A stretch of 64,000 nucleotides of DNA from CAVREM01 sp963728825 (GTDB lineage Bacteria > Acidobacteriota > Vicinamibacteria > Vicinamibacterales > CAVVIG01): the NCBI GenBank assembly GCA_963728825.1, contig CAVSLA010000004.1:1-64000 (forward strand), given 5' to 3'. A program made the position numbers and the translations under genes. Shown here piece by piece: positions 1 to 12,896 of this stretch (positions within the stretch are counted from its first letter, which is position 1; each line of letters starts with the position of its first letter). The notes below the pieces were generated by a model. It was not told where the DNA came from, made no database searches, and saw only the letters and a program-made list of their open reading frames with translations.

Positions 1-372
1 TCCCACATCTCGGTGTGCATGGCCGGTGCCATGACCACCGGGCAGCGCGCGGTGAGCAGCGATGGTGGTGAGCAGGTCGTCGGCCAGGCCGGTGGCGGCC
101 CGGGCCAGCAGGTCGGCGGTCGCCGGGGCGACGACGACGAGGTCGGCCTCTGGCCGATCCGCACGTGCGGCACCTCGGTGACGTCGGACCAGACGTCGGT
201 GTGCACCGGCTTGCCGGACAGGGCCGCCCAGGTGGCGCGCGCCGACGAACTGCAGCGCCGACGCGGTGGGGACGACGGTGACGTCGTGGCCGCCCTCGGT
301 GAACAGGCGCAGCAGCGAGCAGGCCTTGTAGGCCGCGATGCCCCCGCCGACGCCGAGGACGACCCGCGGCAT
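1..372 (-). CDS. coaBC: Phosphopantothenoylcysteine decarboxylase/synthetase, N-terminal part
   Basis: Flavoprotein of coenzyme A synthesis that adds cysteine to phosphopantothenate and decarboxylates the product. The protein begins MPRVVLGVGGGIAAYKAC, the usual start of the CoaC flavin domain. It continues with the conserved stretches ALQFVGAATW-like, DVWSDVTEVPH and DLVVVAPATADLLAR, the last of which contacts FMN. A single-base slip near position 163 separates the HVRI and ADLVVV parts. The gene runs off the left edge of the window, so only about 120 residues are present. It starts 23 bases after rpoZ ends, which is the normal actinobacterial order. Confidence 0.9.
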   Translation of the reverse strand, partial: MPRVVLGVGGGIAAYKACSLLRLFTEGGHDVTVVPTASALQFVGARHLGGPVRQAGAHRRLVRRHRGAARADRPEADLVVVAPATADLLARAATGLADDLLTTIAAHRALPGGHGTGHAHRDVG

Positions 373-395
373 CCGCGGGTCACGGATCGTCGCCG

Positions 396-660
396 TCAGC
401 TCTCGGTGGGCTCGGAGGTCAGCAGGCCCTCGTTGATCTCGCGCAGCGCGATCGACATCGGCTTCTCGTGGACCTGGGTGTCGACGAGCGGGCCGACGTA
501 CTCGAGCAGGCCCTCCTGCAGCTGGGCGTAGTACGCGTTGATCTGGCGGGCGCGCTTGGCCGAGTAGATGACCAGGGCGTACTTGCGAGTCGGCGCGCTC
601 GAGCAGGTCGTCGATCGGCGGGTTGGTGATGCCGATGGGGTTGGCGACGGTTCCGGACAC
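396..660 (-). CDS. rpoZ: RNA polymerase omega subunit
   Basis: Small accessory subunit that helps assemble the beta-prime subunit of RNA polymerase. A GTG start gives VSGTVANPIGITNPPIDDLL, and the C-terminus reads ALREINEGLLTSEPTES before the stop. The middle (ALVIYSAKRARQINAYYAQL) is typical of actinobacterial omega. Its length of about 87 residues is normal. One extra base near 586 (GACTCG then an added C before AAG) breaks the frame. It lies between gmk and coaBC as in other Actinomycetota. Confidence 0.93.
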
Positions 661-714
661 GCGGGTCTCTCGTGACAGGTCGGCTCGGCGTGCTCACGCT
701 CGGGCCGTGCAGCG

Positions 715-1323
715 TCAGACGGCGCGGATCCTCATCAATGATACGAGTTCTTCGCGCCGCGCGCCGAACGTCGTCGTTGACGATGGTCACGTCGAACTCC
801 GTCCGCGGCGGCCAGCTCGACCCTGCGCGGTCTGCGAGCCGGCGCTCGCGCTCCTCCTCGTCCTCGGTGCCCCGGCCGACCAGCCGGCGCACCAGCTCGT
901 CCCAGCTCGGCGGGCGCGAGGAAGACGAAGAGCGCCTCGGGCATGCGTCGTCGCGGACCTGCCGCGCGCCCTGCAGGTCGATCTCGAGCAGGGCCGGCCG
1001 GCCGTCGCGCGAGGCGCTCGCTCGACCGGGCCGCGCGGGGTGCCGTAGCTGGTCGCGGCCGTGCGACGACGGCCCACTCGAGGAGCTCGCCGTCGCGCGA
1101 CCATGCCGGTCGAACTCGGCGTCGTCGACGAAGTGGTAGTGCACGCCGTCGACCTCGCCGGGCCGGGGGCGCCGGGTGGTCGCCGAGACCGACAGCCAGA
1201 CCTCGGGGTGGTGCGTCGCGGACGTAGGCCGCGACGGTGCCCTTGCCGACGGCGGTCGGGCCCGGCGAGGACGACGAGCCGGGCAGCGGCGGACGGGACC
1301 GTCGCGGGGTCGGCCGGCGTCAC
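715..1323 (-). CDS. gmk: Guanylate kinase
   Basis: Phosphorylates GMP to GDP with ATP. The proposed GTG start overlaps the stop of mihF (GTGA) and gives VTPADPATVP followed by RLVVLAGP, the start of the P-loop. Further family signatures are HYHFVDDAEFDR, LLEIDLQGARQVR and PPSWDELVRRLVGRGTE, then EFDVTIVNDDV near the C-terminus. The chain closes with LMRIRAV at a TGA. At least four single-base slips break the frame, including one within the P-loop, but the order and spacing of motifs are those of an intact ~200-residue Gmk. Confidence 0.88.
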
Positions 1324-1637
1324 GACCGCGCCGAAGCGGTCGAGCAGAGCGGCGACCTGGTTGGCGCCGAGGCCACGGACGCGGCGGCTCTCGGAGATGC
1401 CGACCTCCTCCATGATCTGGCGGGCGCGGACCCGGCCGACGCCGGGCAGGGACTCCAGCAGGGCGGAGACCTTCATCTTGCCGATGACCTCGTTGGCCTT
1501 GCCGTCGTTGATGACCTCGTCGAGCGAGCCCCGGAGTGCTTGAGCCGGTTCTTGACCTCGGCGCGCTCCCGGCGGGCGGCGGCGGCCTTCTCGAGGGCCG
1601 CGGCTCGCTGTTCGGGGGTCAGCGGCGGAAGGGCCAC
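1320..1637 (-). CDS. mihF: Actinobacterial integration host factor (mIHF)
   Basis: Nucleoid-associated DNA-bending protein of Actinomycetota, unrelated in fold to E. coli IHF. A GTG start gives VALPPLTPEQRAAALEKA. The helix-two-turn-helix part reads LLESLPGVGRVRARQIMEE and then RRVRGLGANQ. The total of 105 codons matches the mycobacterial protein. Two compensating slips occur, one after the sequence KNRLKHSGA and one next to the stop. The stop overlaps the gmk start, so the two genes are probably translationally coupled. Confidence 0.9.
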
Positions 1638-1774
1638 GGCGTCGTCTCCTTCGTCGGACGTGCGGGCGCTGGCTGCTCAGACGCCCGGCGGTGCGGCGTC
1701 GAGCCTATCGCGCACGTCCGCGTCGGCAACCGACGGTCTCGCGGCGATGGCGTGCCCCGTCGGGCCTCGCCGCT

Positions 1775-2664
1775 GACGAGGCCGTCAGCCGCCAGAGCGC
1801 GGCGCGGACCGCGCTCCGCCGCTCGGCCGCGGCCTCGCGCAGCGCGGCCACGTCGGGTCCGGCCGCGAGCACCTCGCGGCTGACTGGCCGGCAGCACCTG
1901 CGGCACGGCGTCGCCGAAGACCGCGCGCAGGTCCGCCGGCGCGCGCCCTGCGCGCCCGAGCCCGGGCGCGAGCAGCGGTCCGTTGCACGCCGGCCAGGTC
2001 GAGCCCGAGGTCGCTGCGACGGCGTCGCCGACGGTGGCGCCGACGACCAGCCCGACGCTGCCGAGCTCCCCCGTGCCGCGGCGCCGGCGTTCGTCGGCCG
2101 CGCGCGCCCGCCACGACGGACGCGGCGACGCTGCGCCGTCGCGCAGCCGCGTGCTGCACCGTGCGGCCCCTCGGGGTTCGAGGTCAGGCGCCAGCACGAA
2201 GACCCCGCGGCCCGTCTCGGCCGCAGGTCGAGCGCCGGCCGCAGCGACCCGAACCCGAGGTACGGGCTCACCGTGATCGCGTCGGCCGGCAGCGGCGGCG
2301 TCCGTGCCGAGGTAGGCCTCGGCGTAGGCCGCCATCGTCGAGCCGATGTCGCCGCGCTTGGCGTCGAGCAGCGACCAGCGTGCCCGCGTCGCGCAGGCGC
2401 GGCGAGGACGCGCTCGAGCACGGCGACCCCGCCGCGACCCGAACACCTCGAAGAACGCCGACTGCGGCTTGACCACGGCGACGCTGCCCGGCGAACGCCT
2501 CGACGCAGGTCATCGCGAACGCGCTCCAGCCCGGCGAGGTCGTAGCCCAGCCCCCACTGCTCGACGCAGGGCCGCGGTGCGGGTCGATGCCGGCGCACAG
2601 CGGCCCGTGCGCGTCCATGGCGGCCCGCAGCCGGGCCCCGAACGGTCAGGTGGTCGCCGGTCAT
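1775..2664 (-). CDS. pyrF: Orotidine 5'-phosphate decarboxylase
   Basis: Last step of UMP synthesis (OMP to UMP). The ATG overlaps the pyrD stop (ATGA). The catalytic DAKRGD motif is readable near 2,360 as LLDAKRGDIGSTMAAYAEAY. Other family blocks are VVKPQSAFFEVFG, DAITVSPYLGFGSL and VFVLALTSNPEG-like, and the C-terminal half reads DLRAVFGDAVPQVLPA. This is the long PyrF type found in actinobacteria. Six or more frame slips occur. The exact stop cannot be fixed because a slip sits close to it, so the end near 1,775 is approximate. Confidence 0.88.
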
Positions 2665-3662
2665 CGGTCACGGCGGTCCTCGTCGGTGGGCGCACGCCGA
2701 CGGCGTCGGTGAACGGGTCGAAGCCCTTGTCGGCTGCAACACGGTCCTCGCAGCTCGTCGACGACCCGCACGCGGCGCGCGTCGGGTCGTTGAAGGTCGC
2801 GGTGCCGACCTGGACCGCGCTGGCCCCGGCCGCGACCAGCTCGAGCGCGTCGCGGCCGGTGCGCACTCCCCCGACGCCGATGATCGGCACCGTCGGCAGC
2901 CGCCCCTCGCGCATCGCCGCGCGTGACCTGCCAGATGCGCCCGCACCGCGACCGGGCGGATCGCCGGGACCGGACAGCCCACCGGTGACGCCCGCCGAGC
3001 TGCGGGCCGCAGCCGGTCGGTGTCGATGACCATGCCCGAGCAGGGTGTTGATCATGGTCAGGCCGTCGGCGCCGGCCTTGACGCAGGCCGGCGCGATCGG
3101 CGACGATGTCGGTGACGTCGGGCGTGAGCTTGGCGAACACGGGGATGTCCGCGGGGCAGCTGCTCGCGCACGAGCGCGACGACCTTGGCCGAGGCCAGCG
3201 GGTCGCAGGCGAAGACCAGCCCGCGGTTGGCGACGTTGGGGCAGGAGATGTTGACCTCGACGCCGACGACCGCCGTCGAAGGCCGGGCTGGCGGCGCAGC
3301 CGCTGCGGCGACGTCGGCGAACTCCTCGGCGCGTGTCTGCCGGCGATCGACACCAGCGACGCGGCGCCCCGACCGACTGCAGCCAGGCGAGGTCGTTCTC
3401 GACGAAGGCGTCGATGCCCGGGCCCTGCAGCCCGATCGAGTTCAGCATCCCGCGAGGCGTCTCGGCCATCCGCGGCGTGCCGCGCCCCGAGCGCGGGTGC
3501 GGCCATCACCGACTTGGTGACGAACGCGCCGAGCTCGCGACGTCGAAGAACCGGTGCAGCTCCTGCCCGTTGGCCGCGCAGCCGGACGCCGTCATCAGCG
3601 GGTTGGGCAGCGTCGACGGCCGCCGAGCGTGGCGCGTCATGTCGACGCGAGTCACGTGCCAT
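2661..3662 (-). CDS. pyrD: Dihydroorotate dehydrogenase, class 1B catalytic subunit
   Basis: FMN enzyme that oxidises dihydroorotate to orotate. In class 1B it passes electrons to PyrK and then NAD. After slip correction the start reads MARDSVDMTRHARRPSTLPN, followed by PLMTASGCAANGQELHRFFD and LGAFVTKSVM. Later blocks are PVFAKLTPDVTDIVADRA, GADGLTMINTLLG and VPIIGVGGVRTGRDALEL. The last of these is the phosphate/FMN-binding loop. Its start overlaps the pyrK stop (TGATG), consistent with the two subunits forming a complex. Several single-base slips are present. Confidence 0.9.
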   Translation of the reverse strand: MARDSRRHDAPRSAAVDAAQPADDGVRLRGQRAGAAPVLRRRELGAFVTKSVMAAPALGARHAADGRDASRDAELDRAAGPGHRRLRRERPRLAAVGRGAASLVSIAGRHAPRSSPTSPQRLRRQPGLRRRSSASRSTSPAPTSPTAGWSSPATRWPRPRSSRSCASSCPADIPVFAKLTPDVTDIVADRAGLRQGRRRRPDHDQHPARAWSSTPTGCGPQLGGRHRWAVRSRRSARSRCGRIWQVTRGDARGAAADGADHRRRGSAHRPRRARAGRGRGQRGPGRHRDLQRPDARRVRVVDELRGPCCSRQGLRPVHRRRRRAPTDEDRRDR

Positions 3663-4545
3663 CAGTGCCCCGCGCTCCGCGGCGCGCCCGAGCCGGCGTC
3701 GCCGGGCACCCGGCCGATAGCCGTCGCCGAAGGCGTCCCAGCGCACCCGGTCGCCGCGGAACACCGGGCCCTCGACGCACGAGCGCACCATCCGGGTCAC
3801 GCCGTCGTTGCCGGTGACCGGCATGACGCAGGTCATGCAGACGCCGACGCCGCAGGCCATCGACTCCTCGACCGCGACCTGCGCCACCGCGCCGTGCGCG
3901 GCGGCGACCTCGGTGACCGAGCGCGAGCATGCCCATCGGGCCGCAGCCGTAGACGACGCCGGCCTGGTGCGGTCGATGACCTCGCGGCAGCACGTCGCTG
4001 ACCCAGCCCCGGCGTGCCGGCCGACCCGTCGTCGGTGGTGACGGTGACGCCGTCGGCCGATGCGGCGCGCCTCGACGACCCCGAACAGCCGGTCCTCGGT
4101 GGCCGCGCCGAGCACCATCTCGACGTGGCAGCCGCGCTCGCGCAGCGCCTCGGCGAGCCAGAACAGCGGCGCCGCTGCCGTAGCCGCCGCCGACGAGCAC
4201 GCAGGCGACCGGCTCGGTCGGGCAGCGGGAACGGCCGGCCGAGCGGGCCGACGACGTCGACCGCGGTCGTGCGGCGCGCAGCCCGGTGAGCCACGCGGTG
4301 CCCGGGCCCGTGGGCCGCGACGACGACGTCGACCGTGCCGCCGTAGGTGCCCGACGGGCTGACCTTGTGGATCGAGAAGCAGCGGCGCAGCAGGTTCGCG
4401 GAGGTCGTCGCCGCCGACGGCCAGCGCGACGAACTGGCCCGGGTCGGGCCAGCTCGGCGACGCCGGGCGCCACGAAGGTCAGGTGGTGGTACGCGCCGAC
4501 CCGCCGGGTCGGCGATGAGCTCACCGGCGACCTGCACGACCCCGC
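3662..4545 (-). CDS. pyrK: Dihydroorotate dehydrogenase electron-transfer subunit
   Basis: FAD and [2Fe-2S] protein that carries electrons from PyrD to NAD. The FAD-binding part contains RRCFSIHKVSPSGTYGG, and the NAD-binding part contains ACVLVGGGYGSGAAL. The iron-sulfur cluster is bound by the cysteines of the motif MACGVGVCMTC together with a later cysteine in VRSCVEGPVF. The C-terminus reads DAGSGAPRSAGH and its TGA overlaps the pyrD ATG. The start is uncertain: a GTG giving VQVAGELIAD lies immediately after carB, but a slip sits in this zone. Confidence 0.86.
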
Positions 4546-4547
4546 GC

Positions 4548-7894
<3,347 letters not shown>

Positions 7895-7895
<1 letters not shown>

Positions 7896-9075
7896 CAGGC
7901 ACCCACGCTCCCGCGTCGTCGTATCGGGCTCGGTCGGGTGCTCATCAGGTCGACGAACCGGTCGAAGAGGTAGGCGGCGTCGTGCGGGCCGGCCGCGGCC
8001 TCCGGGTGGTACTGCACCGAGTAGGCGGGCAGCGTCGAGGCACTCGAGCCCCTCGACGACGTCGTCGTTGAGGCACACGTGCGCTGACCCGTGCGCCGTG
8101 CCGTAGGGCGTGTCGGCTGCTCGCGGTCGAGCGGGGCGTCGACCGCGAAGCCGTGGTTGTGCGCGGTGACCTCGACCTTGCCGGTGGTGCGGTCCATGAC
8201 CGGCTGGTTGATGCCGCGGTGGCCGTACTTGAGCTTGTAGGTGCCGAAGCCCGAGCGCCCGGCCGAGCAGCTGGTTGCCGAAGCAGATGCCGAAGAACGG
8301 GATGCCGCGCGTCGAGCACCTGCGCGCAGCAGCGCGACCTCGCGCCTCGCCGTCGCCGGGTCGCCGGGGCCGTTGGAGAAGAACACGCCGTCGGGCGTCG
8401 CACCGCCGCGGACGTCGTCGATCGTCGCGGTCGCCGGCAGCACGTGCACCTCGATGCCGCGCTGCGGCCATCAGCTGCGGCGTCATCGCCTTGATGCCGA
8501 GGTCGACCGCGGCGACGGTGAACCGCTTCTCCCCCACCGCCGGCACGACGTAGGCCTGCGTCGGTGGTGACCTCGCTCGGCCAGCGCGGCGCCCGCCATC
8601 AGCGGGCGCGTCGTGACCGCGGTCGAGCAGCTCGCTCACGCGGCGCGCTCGCGCGCCTCGCCGCGAGAAGATGCCGACCCGCATGGCGCCGCGCTCGCGC
8701 AGGTGGCGGGTCAGGGCGCGGGTGTCGATGCCGCTGATGCCGACGACGCCCTGGTCGCGAGCTCGTCCTCGAGCGAGCGCTGGCGAGCGCCAGTTGGACG
8801 GGCGCAGGGCGGGGTCGCGCACGACGTAGCCGGCGACCCAGATCCGGCGCGACTCGTCGTCCTCGTCGTTGACAGCCGGTGTTGCCGACGTGCGGCGCGG
8901 TCATGACGACGACCTGGCGGTGGTAGCTCGGGTCGGTGAGCGTCTCCTGGTAGCCGGTCATGCCGGTGGAGAAGACCGCCTCGCCGACGGTCTCGCCGCC
9001 GGCGCCGTAGGCGTCGCCGCGGAAGGTGCGGCCGTCCTCGAGGACGAGGACGGCGGGCTCGCGGGTGGTCAGCAT
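7895..9075 (-). CDS. carA: Carbamoyl-phosphate synthase small chain (glutaminase)
   Basis: Hydrolyses glutamine and channels ammonia to CarB. It starts MLTTREPAVLVLEDGRTFRG and continues with the family block GMTGYQETLTDPSYHRQVV. The class I amidotransferase nucleophile is the cysteine of FFGICFGNQLLG. The His/Glu pair lies in SVQYHPEA, and the interface block is GHRGINQPV. The start overlaps the pyrC stop. Several slips occur, mainly between residues 70 and 150 and around the C-terminal third. Length after correction is about 390 residues, as expected. Confidence 0.94.
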
Positions 9076-10397
9076 GCGGTCGGGCCTCCCCTCCACGGGC
9101 CGTCGACGCGGCCGCGCAGGATCGTGGTGTGCACGGCGCCGGTGAGCGTGCGGCCGTGCCACGGGTTGTTGCGGGACAGGGACTGCGAGGCGTCGCGGTC
9201 GACGGTGACCGTGGCGCGTGGGGTCGACGAGCGTGAGGTTGGCCGGCGCGCCCGCGGCGAGCGGCTGGCCGTGCCCGTCAGCCCGGCGATGCGCGCCGGG
9301 CTGGCCGACATGACGCCGGGCGACGTCGGCCCAGTCGAGCCGGCCGTCGGCGACCATCACGTCGCTGACCACCGACGAGGGCCGTCTCGAGGCCGAGCAT
9401 GCCGAAGGCGGCGTCGACGAAGGCGTGCTCCTTGTCGTGCCGGGCGTGCGGCGCGTGGTCGGTGGCGACCGCGTCGATGGTGCCGTCGGCGAGCGCCGTC
9501 GCGCAGCGCGTCGACGTCCTCGTCGGGCCGCAGCGGCGGGTTGACCTTGAAGACCGGGTCGTAGCCGGCGAGCAGGTCGGTGGTGAGCACCAGGTGGTGC
9601 GGCGTCACCTCGGCGGTGACGTCGATGCCCTGCGCCTTGGCCCAGCGGATCACCTCGACCGTGCCGGCGGTGCGAGACGTGGGCGACGTGCACCCGGCTG
9701 CCGGTGTGCCGGGCGAGCATCGACGTCGCGGGCGACGATCGATCTCCTCGGCGATCGCCGGGCCAGCCGGGCAGCCCGAGGCGGCCGGAGAGCTCGCCCT
9801 CGTGGCAGCAGGCGTGCGGCCCGGCGAGGCGCGGGGTCCTGCGCGTGCTGGGAGACGACGCCGCCGAAGGCGCGGACGTACTCCAGCGCCCGGCGCATCA
9901 CCCGCGCGTCGTGCGACGCAGTGGCCGTCGTCGGAGAAGACCCGGACCCGCGGCCCGGGAGCGGCGCCATGAGGCCGAGCTCGGCGAGCTCCTCGCCGGC
10001 GAGGCCCTTGGTGACCGCGCCGACCGGCTGGACGTCGACCAGTCCGGCCGCGCGGCCGAGGTCGAGGATGCGCTCGGCCGCCTCGGCGGTGTCGGTGACC
10101 GGGCTGGTGTTGGCCATCGCGAGCACCGCGGTGAAGCCACCGACGCGCGGCGGCCCGCGAGCCGGTGGCGACGGTCTCGGCGTCCTCGCGGCCCGGCTCG
10201 CGCAGGTGGGTGTGGAGGTCGACGAGAGCCGGGCAGCGCGACCAGCCCGTCGGCGTCGAGCACGTCGGCGCCCTGCGTCGGGCGTCGACGCTCCGACCTC
10301 GGCGATCACGCCGTCCTCGACGCAGCAGGTCGCCGCGGCCCGAGCGGCGCGCCGTGGCGTCGACCAGGTGGCGCCCCGTGATGATCAGCGCGCTCAC
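9069..10397 (-). CDS. pyrC: Dihydroorotase
   Basis: Zinc amidohydrolase that closes carbamoyl aspartate to dihydroorotate. The GTG start (VSALIITGRHLVDA) overlaps the pyrB stop as GTGA. The metal-binding motif ALVDLHTHLREPG is intact, followed by a TGSRAAA-like stretch. Further blocks are SRVHVAHVSTAGTVEVIRW-like, VTAEVTPHHLVLT and FKVNPPLRPDEDV. The C-terminus (GAVHTTILRGRV) is the usual end of the barrel-associated domain. About eight slips are present. Confidence 0.93.
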
Positions 10398-11350
10398 TGC
10401 GGCCGCTCCCTCTCGCCGGCGAGCAGGTGGTAGAGCACGGACATCCGCACCGCGACCCCGGCCGAGACCTGGTCGAGGACCACGGACTGGGCCGCGTCGG
10501 CGGCGTCGGCGGCGATCTCGAGGCCGCGGTTCATCGGGCCGGGGTGGCAGATCGGCGGCGTCCGGGTTGCGGCGGTGAGCCGCGCAGCCGGTCGCGGGTG
10601 AGGCCGTAGCCGACGGTGTACTCGCGCGCGGTCGGGAAGTAGCCGCCGCTCATCCGCTCGCGCTGGACCCGCAGCATCATCACCGCGTCGGCCGTCGGGC
10701 GAGCACCTCGTCGAGGTCGTACGGCGTGGCGAAGCCCGTCGGCCTTCGCCCAGGCGTCGATCCCGCTCGGCATCAGGGTCGGCGGCGCGACGACGCGTGA
10801 CCTGCGCGCCGAGCGTGCTGCAGCGTGATGCACGTTGGAGCGGAAGACCCGGCAGTGCGTGAGGTCGCCGACGATGCGCGACGTGCCGGCCCTCGAGGTC
10901 GCCGAGCCGCGCTGCAGCGTGTAGGCGTCGAGCAGCGCCTGGGTCGGGTGCTCGTGGGTGCCGTCGCCGGCGTTGATGACGCTGCGCGTCGACCCACTGG
11001 CGACCTGGTGGGCGGCGCCGCTGGCGCGGTGCCGGATGACCAGGGCGTCGACCCCCATCGCGTCGACGGTGAGGACGGTGTCGCGCAGGCACTCGCCCTT
11101 GCTGACGCCGAGGAGCCCTTGCCGGTGATGTTGATGACGTCGGCGGACAGCCACTTGCCGGCGATCTCGAAGCGAGCTGCGGGTGCGGGTGGAGTCCTCG
11201 AAGAAGAGGTTGACCACGGTGCGGCCGCGCAGGGTCGGGAGCTTCTTGACCGTCGCGGTGCTGCACGTCGTGCATCTCGGCGGCGGTGTCGAGGATCGTC
11301 GCGACGTCGTCGCGGCTGAGGTCGTCGATGGAGAGCAGGTGGCGGTTCAC
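10394..11350 (-). CDS. pyrB: Aspartate carbamoyltransferase catalytic subunit
   Basis: Condenses carbamoyl phosphate with aspartate, the committed step of pyrimidine synthesis. The GTG start gives VNRHLLSIDDLSRDDVATIL and overlaps the pyrR stop. The carbamoyl-phosphate site FFEDSTRTRSSFEIAGKWL is present, then VLTVDAMGVDALVIRHRASG and DGTHEHPTQALLDAYTL. The aspartate loop region reads RVQRERMSGGYFPTAREY, and the end shows HPGPMNRGLEIA. Slips occur but length (~310 residues) is normal. No regulatory pyrI is present, as usual for actinobacteria. Confidence 0.94.
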   Translation of the reverse strand: MNRHLLSIDDLSRDDVATILDTAAEMHDVQHRDGQEAPDPARPHRGQPLLRGLHPHPQLASRSPASGCPPTSSTSPARAPRRQQGRVPARHRPHRRRDGGRRPGHPAPRQRRRPPGRQWVDAQRHQRRRRHPRAPDPGAARRLHAAARLGDLEGRHVAHRRRPHALPGLPLQRASRCSTLGAQVTRRRAADPDAERDRRLGEGRRASPRRTTSTRCSPDGRRGDDAAGPARADERRLLPDRARVHRRLRPHPRPAARLTAATRTPPICHPGPMNRGLEIAADAADAAQSVVLDQVSAGVAVRMSVLYHLLAGERERPQ

Positions 11351-11952
11351 CGCGCGCTCCTCCCTCGCGTCGCGATCGCGGACCTCGTCGATGCCGTCGA
11401 ACTCGGCGAGGCGCACGCTGCACCCGCTCGGCGCGGCGCGTCGGGCAGGTTCTTGCCGACGTGGTCGGCGCGGATCGGCAGCTCGCGGTGGCCGCGGTCG
11501 ACGAGCACCGCGAGCCGCACGCGCGCGGGCCGGCCGAGGTCGGTCAGCGCGTCGAGGGCGGCCCGGATCGGTGCGGCCGGAGTAGAGCACGTCGTCGACG
11601 AGGACGACGACCTTGCCGTCGATGCCGCCGGGCGGGATCTCGGTGTGGTCGGGCCGCGGGTGGGCTGGGGCGCAGGTCGTCGCGGTGCATGGTGATGTCG
11701 AGCGCTGCCGACCGGCGACCTCGGCGCCCTCGACCTCCTCGATCGCGGTCGGCGAGCCGGCTGGGCGAGCGGGACGCCGCGGGTGGGGATGCCGAGCAGG
11801 ACGAGGTCGTCGGCGCCCTTGTTGCGCTCGAGGATCTCGTGGGCGATGCGGCGCAGGGCCCGGGAGATGTCACGGGCGTCGAGGACGGTGCGGCCGCTCG
11901 GGGGTCGAGCGGCGGTGCCGCGGGTGGAGCACGGTGCTGTCGGCACGGCCAT
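11347..11952 (-). CDS. pyrR: Pyrimidine operon regulator / uracil phosphoribosyltransferase
   Basis: UMP-responsive RNA-binding regulator of the pyr operon that also has weak uracil phosphoribosyltransferase activity. Readable blocks are TVLDARDISRALRRIAHEIL, DDLVLLGIPTRGVPLA, and the PRPP-binding motif VVLVDDVLYSGRTIRAALDA. The C-terminus reads LVDRGHRELPIRADHVGKNL. One clear error is an extra base near 11,569 within the PRPP motif. It is the first gene of the operon, which fits autoregulation through the leader just upstream. Confidence 0.93.
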   Translation of the reverse strand: MAVPTAPCSTRGTAARPPSGRTVLDARDISRALRRIAHEILERNKGADDLVLLGIPTRGVPLAQPARRPRSRRSRAPRSPVGSARHHHAPRRPAPQPTRGPTTPRSRPAASTARSSSSSTTCSTPAAPIRAALDALTDLGRPARVRLAVLVDRGHRELPIRADHVGKNLPDAPRRAGAACASPSSTASTRSAIATRGRSAR

Positions 11953-11962
11953 CGACGCCGGA

Positions 11963-11997
11963 CCTCCTTCTCCGCCTCACAGGACGGCTCGTTAAAG
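11963..11997 (-). promoter_or_regulatory. PyrR-binding loop and Shine-Dalgarno of the pyr operon leader
   Basis: On the minus strand the short leader contains a CCG/CGG-closed loop, CCGTCCTGTGAGGCGG (11,972-11,987). Directly after it is the strong Shine-Dalgarno AGGAGG (11,963-11,968), eleven bases from the pyrR start. The loop core resembles the TCCAGAGAGGCT consensus bound by PyrR. In mycobacteria PyrR bound here blocks ribosome access, so translational repression by UMP is the likely mode. The hairpin overlapping the ribosome site is seen; the mechanism is inferred from relatives. Confidence 0.72.
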
Positions 11998-12017
11998 GAT
12001 GTCTGGCGCGGGCCACT

Positions 12018-12424
12018 CTACGCGGTGGCGACCTGCTCCTCCCGACGCGGCCCGCCGGGTGGGAGACGGAACCCGGAGGCGCACAGGACCCGCAGGAACG
12101 TGATCCGCTCGCCGTCGTGGCGGTAGTAGGCCTGCTGCTCGGCGGTGAAGTCGCCGTCGACGTTGTGCAGGGCCAGCCGGTAGGCGACGTGCTCGGTGTC
12201 CTCGACCGCCTCGCCTTTCGTGACGTCGAGCAGGGCGCTGATCTCGTCGGAGTCCTCGAACCAGTGGCCGAACAGGGCCTCCAGGACGGCGTCGTGGCCG
12301 GTGCCCTCCCAGGGACGGCCCGGGGTGAGGGCGCGGAAGTCGACGTCGGGCGCGAGGGTGGCGCGGACGGCGTCGTGGTATTCGCGGCGATGGCGTGGGC
12401 GAGGGTCTCCCCGAGGGTGGGCAT
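12018..12424 (-). CDS. SnoaL/NTF2-like small protein
   Basis: A cytosolic protein of about 134 residues with the look of the NTF2/SnoaL fold. It starts MPTLGETLAHAIAAN, then after one slip continues YHDAVRATLAPDVDFRAL, PGRPWEGTGHDAVLEALFGH and VAYRLALHNVDGDF, ending REEQVATA. The pattern of an early helix, a DVDFRALTPG-like strand and late YR(L)-x-N strands is typical of this fold. Substrate and role cannot be told. It lies just upstream of the pyr operon leader in the same direction, and its stop codon is 65 bases from the pyrR start. Confidence 0.66.
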
Positions 12425-12640
12425 GGCCAAGTCGCCACCAGCGGGCCGCGCTGTCGAGGGGCCCTGCCGATTCGCGTTCGGGTCGAGGTGACAGCGGACC
12501 CTCCGTGGTCGGGTATCACCTCGACCCGGCCGTCCTCCTCGTGTCCGGAGTGTGATGTCCATAACGAACCCCTATGCATTCCCCAACACCATGTGATGGA
12601 ATGAGCGCACCACCCGCCGAGTGCCCGTGAGGAGGCCACC
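12425..12640. other. Divergent intergenic region
   Basis: About 215 bases between the minus-strand NTF2-like gene and the plus-strand short gene. I see no coding signal, no strong inverted repeat and no clear promoter that can be called with confidence. It includes a short stretch of lower G+C around 12,560-12,600, which is where divergent promoters would be expected. Confidence 0.4.
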
Positions 12641-12825
12641 GTGCAGACCACCGTCCCGCCCGTCCCCCACCGTGACGCCTCCTGTGCTGACGCCGCCGTG
12701 CCGGCTCGCGCCGAGCGCCGGGCCGCCCTGTTCCCCCGCGCGACGCCGACGCCGCGACCTACCGCGCGTGGATCGCCAGGTCGCCGTGGCCCGAGGTCGT
12801 CTTCGCGGCCGCCGGGTCCCGCTGA
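12641..12825 (+). CDS. Short hypothetical protein (~60 residues)
   Basis: A GTG start preceded by GAGGAGGCCACC gives VQTTVPPVPHRDAS, then ALFPRDADAATYRAWI and RSPWPEVVFAAAGSR before a TGA. One extra base near 12,742 must be removed to join the halves. The good ribosome site and a sensible composition after correction support a real small gene. I do not recognise the family. It lies 71 bases upstream of the OsmC-type gene in the same direction. Confidence 0.45.
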
Positions 12826-12896
12826 CCTCACCCCCGGCGGGCATGCCCGCCGGTTCCGTCGCCCGGGCGCGCCCGGCCGTGGCTACGGTGGCGACA

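Noticed and set aside
787..1476. Protein fusing integration host factor with guanylate kinase
   Set aside because: The two families are normally separate neighbouring genes. The continuous frame results from a slip near the mihF stop, and a GTGA overlap is visible.
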